64,000 bases of DNA, taken from assembly GCF_008705135.1 (NCBI RefSeq), contig NZ_CP023694.1:3038001-3102000 (forward strand). Direction: 5' to 3'. This stretch comes from Streptomyces coeruleorubidus. GTDB taxonomy: Bacteria; Actinomycetota; Actinomycetes; Streptomycetales; Streptomycetaceae. Made by a program: the position numbers and the translations under genes. Of this stretch, positions 59,466 through 64,000 are shown piece after piece; positions within the stretch are counted from its first letter, which is position 1; each line of letters begins with the position of its first letter. The notes beneath the pieces were generated by a model that saw only the letters and a program-made list of their open reading frames with translations, was not told where the DNA came from and did not search any database.

Positions 59466-60080
59466 TCAGCCGGCGAAGCCCTGGTCGCTCAGCGCCTTCT
59501 CGACACGGGCACGGTGGTTGGCCTCCCAGGCGCCGAGGGACTCCGCGGCCTCCTTGGCCAGCTTCGCCCGAGCCGCCGCGAGGATCTCCTCCCGGCGGGC
59601 GGCGGGGGTGACGACGACGCCTTCCTCGTCGGCGACCACGATGTCGCCGGGGTGCACGAGCACGCCGCCGACGCGGGCCGGCTCACCGAGCGCGCCGGCC
59701 TTCTCCTTGGTTCCGGGGATCGGTATGACACCGCGTGAGAAGACGGGAAAGCCCGCCTCGCGCACCTCGCCGAGGTCGCGGATGACACCGTCGACCACGA
59801 AGGCCGCGACCCCCCGGCGCTGGGCGACGGCGCACACGTTGCCGCCGGCCAGCGCGTAGTCCACGTCGCCCGACTCCACGACGATGACCGAGCCGGGCTC
59901 GGCGCGGTAGATCGCGGCGTGCAGCATCAGGTTGTCGCCGGGCACGCACCGCACGGTGTACGCGGGACCCGCGACGCGGGGCGAGTTCCACAGCGGGCGG
60001 ATGCCGGTGTCCATGACCTGTGCGCGGCCCAGCAGGTCGGCGAGGGTGGTGGGAGGAACGTCCTGGAAGGGAGAAGTCAC
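59466..60080 (-). CDS. RraA-like/4-hydroxy-4-methyl-2-oxoglutarate aldolase family protein
   Basis: 204 residues from GTG 60078-60080 with GGGAG-rich sequence upstream. LLGRAQVMDTGIRPLWNSPR, YTVRCVPGDNLMLHAAIYRA, GVAAFVVDGVIRDLGEVREA (the substrate-binding R-D), and VHPGDIVVADEEGVVVTPAA are RraA/HMG-aldolase motifs. The family includes class II aldolases acting on oxo-acids and the RNase E inhibitor RraA; the GDxVxxD and DGxxRD residues support the aldolase-like group. Divergent from the ketopantoate-reductase-like gene, which may act on related keto acids. Confidence 0.85.
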   Translation of the reverse strand: MTSPFQDVPPTTLADLLGRAQVMDTGIRPLWNSPRVAGPAYTVRCVPGDNLMLHAAIYRAEPGSVIVVESGDVDYALAGGNVCAVAQRRGVAAFVVDGVIRDLGEVREAGFPVFSRGVIPIPGTKEKAGALGEPARVGGVLVHPGDIVVADEEGVVVTPAARREEILAAARAKLAKEAAESLGAWEANHRARVEKALSDQGFAG

Positions 60081-60203
60081 ACCGGCGATCCAAGCAACAA
60101 GGCATCAACCGACGCCACTTGGTTCCAGCCAGTGATCACGCAGGCCCGGCCGGGGAAGAACGCCTGCGGGTACGGTGGCGACGTCGTACCGAGGGGGAGC
60201 GGA

Positions 60204-61220
60204 ATGCGCTACATCATCATCGGGTCCGGGGCAGTCGGCGGTTCGGTCGGGGGGCGGTTGCACGAAAGTGGCCGGTCCGTCGTCCTGGTCGCCCGCGGCG
60301 CGCACTTCGAGGCGCTGCGCGACAACGGGCTGCGGCTGAAGGTCCCCACCGGCACGCTCACCCTCGACGTGCCCGTGGCGGCACGGCCCGAGGACGTCGA
60401 ACTGCGCGAGGACGACGTGCTCGTCCTCGCCGTCAAGACCCAGGACACCGTGGCCGCTCTGGACACCTGGGCCGCGCGGCCGGTGGCGGGCGGCGGCACG
60501 GCGGGCGAACGTCTGCCTCTGGTGTGCGCCCAGAACGGAGTGGAGAACGAGCGCCTGGCACTGCGCCGCTTCCGTGAGGTGTACGGCATGTGCGTCGTCC
60601 TGCCCAGCAGCTACCTGAACCCGGGCGAGGTCGTCGCGCCCTGCGGCCCGTACACCGGCGCCCTGGTCATCGGCCGGTACGGGACGGGCCCGGACGCGAC
60701 CGCCCGGCGGATCGCGGACGACCTGGAGAAGGCCTGCTTCCTGGCTCCGGTGGTGACGGACGTGATGCGCTGGAAGTACGGCAAGCTCCTCGGCAACCTC
60801 GCCAACGTGGTCGAGGCCGTGTGCGGCTCCGCCTCGGACGCCGCCGCGCGGGATCTGATCGCCCGGGCGCAGGCCGAGGGCGCCGCGGTCCTCGACGCCG
60901 CGGGCATCGCCTACGCGAGCGAGGCCGAGATCACCGAGCTGCGCAGCGGAACGGTCGACCCGCAGCCGATCGCCGGCGAGCGCACGCGCGGCTCGTCGTG
61001 GCAGAGCCTGGCGCGGGGCGCGGGTTCGATCGAGACGGACTACCTCAACGGGGAGATCGTGCTGCTCGGCCGGGAGCACGACGTGCCCACGCCGGTGAAC
61101 GCGACCCTCCAGCACGCCGCCAGGGAGAGCGTGAGCCGGGAGCCGGGCAGCCTGACGGCCGACGAACTGAGCAGGCGCATCGCAGCGATACAGAGGGCCA
61201 CCCCCGGCCCAGCGACTTGA
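60204..61220 (+). CDS. Ketopantoate reductase family (ApbA/PanE-like) oxidoreductase
   Basis: 338 residues from ATG 60204 with GAGGGGGAGCGGA upstream. Rossmann NADPH motif MRYIIIGSGAVGGSVGGRLH; VLVLAVKTQDTVAALDTW; and VCAQNGVENERLALRRF. The catalytic Lys region VMRWKYGKLLGNLANVVEAV and SSWQSLARGAGSIETDYLNG EIV (in two pieces) are the C-terminal PanE signature. It would reduce a 2-keto acid with NADPH. The true substrate could be ketopantoate or another keto acid, since many actinobacterial paralogues exist. Its stop sits within a palindrome at 61218-61233. Confidence 0.87.
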   Translation: MRYIIIGSGAVGGSVGGRLHESGRSVVLVARGAHFEALRDNGLRLKVPTGTLTLDVPVAARPEDVELREDDVLVLAVKTQDTVAALDTWAARPVAGGGTAGERLPLVCAQNGVENERLALRRFREVYGMCVVLPSSYLNPGEVVAPCGPYTGALVIGRYGTGPDATARRIADDLEKACFLAPVVTDVMRWKYGKLLGNLANVVEAVCGSASDAAARDLIARAQAEGAAVLDAAGIAYASEAEITELRSGTVDPQPIAGERTRGSSWQSLARGAGSIETDYLNGEIVLLGREHDVPTPVNATLQHAARESVSREPGSLTADELSRRIAAIQRATPGPAT

Positions 61221-61233
61221 TCGTGCATGATCA
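61218..61233. promoter_or_regulatory. TGATC-type palindrome upstream of TauE/SafE gene
   Basis: The 16-bp TGATCGTGCATGATCA is palindromic with one mismatched pair and begins at the stop codon of the reductase gene. A second TGATCA occurs at 61280-61285 just ahead of the permease ribosome-binding site. These may be operator sites for a GntR-like regulator. Confidence 0.4.
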
Positions 61234-61300
61234 GTGCGAGCCCCTCGACCGCCTGCCGCGCGGCGGGGAGGCGACACATTGATCATGTAAGGAGATGGCG

Positions 61301-62068
61301 TTGTCCATCTGGGAAGCACTGGCCGTCCTCGCAGCCGGCATCGGAGCGGGCACGATCAACACCATCGTCGGTTCCGGCACCCTGATCACCTTCCCGGTAC
61401 TGCTCGCCACCGGGCTGCCGCCGATCACAGCCAACGTCTCCAACGCCCTCGGCCTCGTCCCGGGCTCCATCAGCGGAGCCATCGGCTACCGCGCCGAACT
61501 CCGCGGACAGGGCCGCCGCGCGCTCGTCCTCGGTATCACCGCTCTCGTCGGCGGACTCGGCGGCGCCGTCCTGCTCCTCACCCTGCCCTCGGAGGCCTTC
61601 GACACGATCGTCCCCGTACTGATCGCTCTCGCGCTCGTGCTCGTACTGCTCCAGCCACGCCTCGCCAGAGCCGTACAGCGCCGCCGCGCGGACAACGGCA
61701 CCACCGGCCGCCCGCACGGCGGCCCCGTCCTCCTCGTCGGACTGCTCCTCGCGAGCGGGTACGGCGGCTACTTCGGCGCCGCCCAAGGCGTCCTGTACCT
61801 CTCCTTGATGGGCCTGCTCCTCGACGAGGACCTGCAACGCGTCAACGCCGTCAAGAACATCCTCGGAGCCGTCGTCAACGGCGTCGCCGCCTGCTTCTTC
61901 CTCTTCGTCGCCGAGTTCGACTGGACGGCGGTCCTGCTGATCGCCGCCGGCTCCACCCTCGGCGGACAGATCGGCGCCAAGGTCGGCCGCCGCCTCCCGC
62001 CCACCGCGCTCCGGGCCGTCATCGTCGCCGTCGGCATCATCGCGATGGTGCAGCTCCTGCTGCGCTGA
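61301..62068 (+). CDS. TauE/SafE family anion permease
   Basis: 255 residues from TTG 61301: TAAGGAG at 61288-61294 is 6 nt before it, while ATG 61295 touches the ribosome-binding site and would add two residues. About eight helices. Family motifs: AAGIGAGTINTIVGSGTLIT, FPVLLATGLPPITANVSNAL GLVPG (in two pieces), and ASGYGGYFGAAQGVLYLSLM. It exports or imports sulfonates or other organic anions; the substrate is not known. Located after the reductase gene on the same strand with 80 bp between. Confidence 0.85.
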   Translation: MSIWEALAVLAAGIGAGTINTIVGSGTLITFPVLLATGLPPITANVSNALGLVPGSISGAIGYRAELRGQGRRALVLGITALVGGLGGAVLLLTLPSEAFDTIVPVLIALALVLVLLQPRLARAVQRRRADNGTTGRPHGGPVLLVGLLLASGYGGYFGAAQGVLYLSLMGLLLDEDLQRVNAVKNILGAVVNGVAACFFLFVAEFDWTAVLLIAAGSTLGGQIGAKVGRRLPPTALRAVIVAVGIIAMVQLLLR

Positions 62069-62079
62069 CTCGGTAGAAA

Positions 62080-62100
62080 CGGTTCTGCTGGCGAGAACCG
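62080..62100 (+). terminator. Short hairpin after the TauE/SafE gene
   Basis: CGGTTCT (62080-62086) and AGAACCG (62094-62100) make a perfect 7-bp stem with a 7-nt loop, 12 bp after the permease stop and 4 bp before the convergent tRNA gene. No T-run. Confidence 0.45.
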
Positions 62101-62104
62101 CGAG

Positions 62105-62178
62105 TGGGGCGGGTGGGACTCGAACCCACGGCCGACGGATTATGAGTCCGCTGCTCTAACCGGCTGAGCTACCGCCCC
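62105..62178 (-). tRNA. tRNA with CAU anticodon (Met or lysidine-modified Ile2)
   Basis: 74 nt. The 7-bp acceptor stem GGGGCGG/CCGCCCC, D arm TAGCTCAGCCGGTTAGAGCA, anticodon loop CTCATAA and T arm GTGGGTTCGAGTCCCAC all fold normally, with discriminator A. The CCA end is not encoded. The anticodon CAU could decode AUG (elongator Met) or, after TilS lysidine modification, AUA (Ile2). The AGCAG after the D loop resembles Ile2 tRNAs, but I cannot settle this by eye. It lies on the minus strand with the two Asn genes. Confidence 0.9.
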
Positions 62179-62332
62179 ATAGCGGCGTGTCGCGTACATG
62201 TGTGCGCGCCGTCTGCCGCAGCATAGCCGCTCATACGATCTCCTGCTTCGTGTGGTCGGCTTCGCACGGCCTTCGTGACCATGAGGACTGCGACCAGCGC
62301 CGCACGGTTCCCAGGAGATCGGAACGGACATG

Positions 62333-62354
62333 AAAAAGGACCCCTGCGGGGCCC
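62333..62354 (-). terminator. Rho-independent terminator of the tRNA-Asn pair
   Basis: On the minus strand GGGCCCC-GCA-GGGGTCC forms a hairpin (62338-62354) followed directly by TTTTT (62333-62337). It is 13 bp after the end of the first tRNA-Asn gene and has the full T-run of a classical intrinsic terminator, rare in this genome. Confidence 0.85.
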
Positions 62355-62366
62355 TCGTTCAACATG

Positions 62367-62439
62367 CTCCCCCGACTGGACTCGAACCAGTAACCTGCCG
62401 GTTAACAGCCGGCTGCTCTGCCAATTGAGCTACGGAGGA
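62367..62439 (-). tRNA. tRNA-Asn (GTT), copy 1
   Basis: 73 nt, acceptor TCCTCCG/CGGGGGA with one U-G pair, D arm TAGCTCAATTGGCAGAGCAG, anticodon loop CTGTTAA (GUU, Asn), T arm ACTGGTTCGAGTCCAGT, discriminator G. CCA is not encoded. It lies 5 bp from copy 2 and upstream of a T-run terminator, so both are likely made from one transcript. Confidence 0.95.
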
Positions 62440-62444
62440 CCGAG

Positions 62445-62517
62445 CTCCCCGGACTGGACTCGAACCAGTAACCTGCCGGTTAACAGCCGGCTGCTCTGCC
62501 AATTGAGCTACCGAGGA
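62445..62517 (-). tRNA. tRNA-Asn (GTT), copy 2
   Basis: 73 nt, identical to copy 1 in its body but with acceptor stem TCCTCGG/CCGGGGA. The change from C-G to G-C at the sixth acceptor pair is compensated on both strands, so the stem remains paired. It is the promoter-proximal copy of the tandem pair. Confidence 0.95.
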
Positions 62518-62677
62518 AGGTCTCGTTTTGCATCGAACGCACCTACCTGGGTATTCGCCAGGGGGCGCGCGCTCGCTGCGACACATACATTAGCGCAAGC
62601 AGGGGGGTGCTTCGCCAATCGGTACTCCCCGGCGCCCGCGCCGCACCGGAGACCCACGCAAGGGAAGGGTGACCGCC

Positions 62678-62983
62678 ATGCGTTACCGGCTCACGTTCGT
62701 CGCCGGAGTCGTCCTGGGTTACGTGCTGGGCACGAGGGCCGGACGGGAGCGCTACGAACAGCTGAAGAAGTCGGCCCGCCAGTTCGCGCAGAACCCCGCC
62801 GTCCGCAACACCGCGGAGTCGGCGGCCCACCAGGGCCGCGAGTTCGCGGGCAAGGCGTACCACGTGGTGAGCGACAAAGTCGGCGACCGCGTCCCCGACT
62901 CGGTGGCCGAACGAGTCCGCCACCTCAAGGAGCGCGCCACCCACAACGGCGGCGAGGACGACTGGGGTACGAGCAATACGTAA
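62678..62983 (+). CDS. Small YtxH-like membrane-anchored protein
   Basis: 101 residues from ATG 62678, chosen because AGGGAAGGG lies about 8 nt upstream; GTG 62669 would add three residues. One N-terminal helix (YRLTFVAGVVLGYVLGTRAG) is followed by an amphipathic charged region (RERYEQLKKSARQFAQNPAV, RNTAESAAHQGREFAGKAYH) with repeated small-residue heptads, like the YtxH/DUF stress family of actinobacteria. The C terminus is hydrophilic. No enzyme motif. It is transcribed away from the tRNA genes. Function unknown; probably a membrane-associated stress protein. Confidence 0.75.
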   Translation: MRYRLTFVAGVVLGYVLGTRAGRERYEQLKKSARQFAQNPAVRNTAESAAHQGREFAGKAYHVVSDKVGDRVPDSVAERVRHLKERATHNGGEDDWGTSNT

Positions 62984-63021
62984 CAGTTCCTTGTCAGGCG
63001 CCGGGCACAGCCACGCCCTCA

Positions 63022-63043
63022 AGGGGCGCGGGGAACTGCGCGA
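63022..63043. repeat. 22-nt dispersed intergenic element, copy 2
   Basis: Perfect 22-nt match, in opposite orientation, to 11167-11188. It lies in the 153-bp gap between the YtxH-like and sugar-kinase genes, followed by CCAGCCACGACG, which often extends this element in Streptomyces. Confidence 0.8.
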
Positions 63044-63136
63044 CCAGCCACGACGAGGCCCGCACCCGGAACCCGGCGACATCCCCCACGGCGCCCACGG
63101 CTGAAGCCGGCGCAGCGGTACGGCAGAATTTTGGCC

Positions 63137-64000
63137 ATGGGGATAGTCGCCGGGTTGGACAGTTCACCCGATTTCACTCGCATCGTCGTCTGTGACTCGG
63201 ACACCGGAGCCGTGCTCAGGCAGGGATATGCACCGCATCCGGTGGAGAGCCCCGACGGCGGCCGGCCGTCCGACGTCGACCCGCAGGCCTGGCTGCTGTC
63301 CCTGGGCGAGGCCGCGGGCGGCGGACTGCTGGAGGGCGTGCAGGCCATCGGCGTCTCGGCGCAGCAGAACGCCGTCGTGCCGCTGGACGCGCAGGGCAAC
63401 ACCGTCCGGCCGGCGATGGTCGGCGGCGACAAGCGCACGCAGGTCGCGGCGGCCGACCTGATCGACGCGCTCGGCGGGCGCGAGGCGTGGGCGCAGGCGG
63501 TGGGGTGTGTGCCGCAGGCCGCGCAGCCGGTGACGAAGCTGCGCTGGCTGGCCCGGACCGAGCCGGAGAACGCGCAGCGCACGGCGATCCTGCTCCAGGC
63601 GCACGACTGGCTGGTGTGGCAGTTGCTGGGCCGCCCGATCCGCAGGACCACCGACCGGGGCGGGGCGTCCAGCACGGGGTACTGGTCGGCGGCGACCGGC
63701 GCCTACCGGCCCGACCTCGTCGAGCTGGCGCTCGGGCACCAGGCCATGCTGCCGGAGGTGATCGGCCCGGCGGACGCGGCCGGCAGGACCCCGGAGGGGC
63801 TGCTGATCTCCGTGGGGACCGGCGAGACCATGGCGGCGGCGTTCGGGCTCGGCATCGGTCTCGGGGACGCGGTCGTGTCGCTGGGCGCGTCCGGGTCCGT
63901 GATGGCCGTGCACCCCGAGGCGCTGGTCGACGGCTCCGGGATGATCACCGCTCTCGCCGACGCGACCGGCATGCACCTGCCCGTCGTCACCACGCTGAAC
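63137..64000 (+). CDS. FGGY-family carbohydrate kinase (xylulokinase-like), 5' part (runs off window)
   Basis: The first 288 residues, from ATG 63137. MGIVAGLDSSPDFTRIVVCD is the FGGY phosphate-1 motif, and AIGVSAQQNAVVPLDAQGNT, MVGGDKRTQVAAADLI, HDWLVWQLLGRPIRRTTDRG and ASSTGYWSAATG are the usual sugar- and ATP-binding landmarks. VVSLGASGSVMAVHPE begins the second actin-fold domain. It phosphorylates a sugar such as xylulose, ribulose or a sugar alcohol, but which one cannot be told without the C terminus. Confidence 0.87.
   Translation, partial: MGIVAGLDSSPDFTRIVVCDSDTGAVLRQGYAPHPVESPDGGRPSDVDPQAWLLSLGEAAGGGLLEGVQAIGVSAQQNAVVPLDAQGNTVRPAMVGGDKRTQVAAADLIDALGGREAWAQAVGCVPQAAQPVTKLRWLARTEPENAQRTAILLQAHDWLVWQLLGRPIRRTTDRGGASSTGYWSAATGAYRPDLVELALGHQAMLPEVIGPADAAGRTPEGLLISVGTGETMAAAFGLGIGLGDAVVSLGASGSVMAVHPEALVDGSGMITALADATGMHLPVVTTLN

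Noticed and set aside
61295..61297. ATG 61295 as start of the TauE/SafE gene
   Set aside because: It directly touches the AAGGAG ribosome-binding site; TTG 61301 has the right spacing and gives the expected N terminus. It remains a minor alternative.

Overview
The window is very GC-rich and densely packed. It has short ATGA/GTGA stop-start overlaps, many GTG and some TTG starts, only a few rare TTA codons, twin-arginine signal peptides, and recognisable homologues of the Streptomyces coelicolor MatB and Mbl proteins. It is therefore almost certainly a Streptomyces chromosome, in a mostly core region. I see no rRNA, CRISPR array, insertion sequence or prophage.

Layout. (1) 1-4484: the 5' part of a secreted GH43 arabinanase, two damaged genes joined head to tail (618-2252), a tandem YCII protein, a frameshifted alpha/beta hydrolase and a secreted DUF4360 protein. 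(2) 4852-14347: plant polysaccharide and arabinose use. This holds an Rrf2-type regulator, a Tat-exported GH35 beta-galactosidase, a Tat-exported propeller-like protein with two TTA codons, a GH51 arabinofuranosidase and a three-gene sugar ABC importer. The importer and the GH43 gene share a nearly identical TTGACG-17-TACGGT promoter set among TTCGAA boxes. (3) 14585-19500: a coupled trio (HExxH peptidase, DUF6545-type membrane protein, FAD oxidoreductase), then an IclR regulator with an SMP-30 lactonase. (4) 19731-24406: a TerD protein fused to a nuclease-like domain and split by a frameshift, a PucR-type regulator, and DUF2613 and DUF3068 proteins. (5) 24613-35233: a run of coupled genes built around an AftD-like arabinofuranosyltransferase, resembling the mycobacterial Rv0224c-Rv0236c neighbourhood. 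(6) 35224-38789: an MFS exporter, an ATP-grasp protein and a MerR-PP2C fusion. (7) 38786-43904: a malonate assimilation locus (MatR-like regulator, MatC, MatB, fused carboxyltransferase).

(8) 43985-50317 is the most interesting segment: four overlapping or closely spaced genes encoding a trypsin-co-occurring domain protein, a trypsin-like protease with a long C-terminal module (TTA codon 12), a MoxR AAA+ ATPase and a giant vWA-like/HAD-like SAV_2336 protein. This is the architecture of an NTP-dependent conflict or immunity system. An MreB/Mbl-like gene follows. (9) 51540-57590: sigma-factor-type signalling (MEDS-HATPase, STAS, STAS-ANTAR), a roughly 720-bp degenerate repeat tract, then a ferritin-like, hemerythrin, DUF2243, CtaG operon and a small acidic protein. 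(10) 57659-64000: a phytoene-synthase/cis-prenyltransferase fusion, RraA, a ketopantoate-reductase-like enzyme, a TauE/SafE permease, three tRNA genes, a small membrane protein and the start of a sugar kinase.

Functional assignments rest on motifs read from the sequence and on recalled family knowledge; no database search was run. Start codons were chosen from Shine-Dalgarno spacing and gene overlaps and are marked where uncertain.
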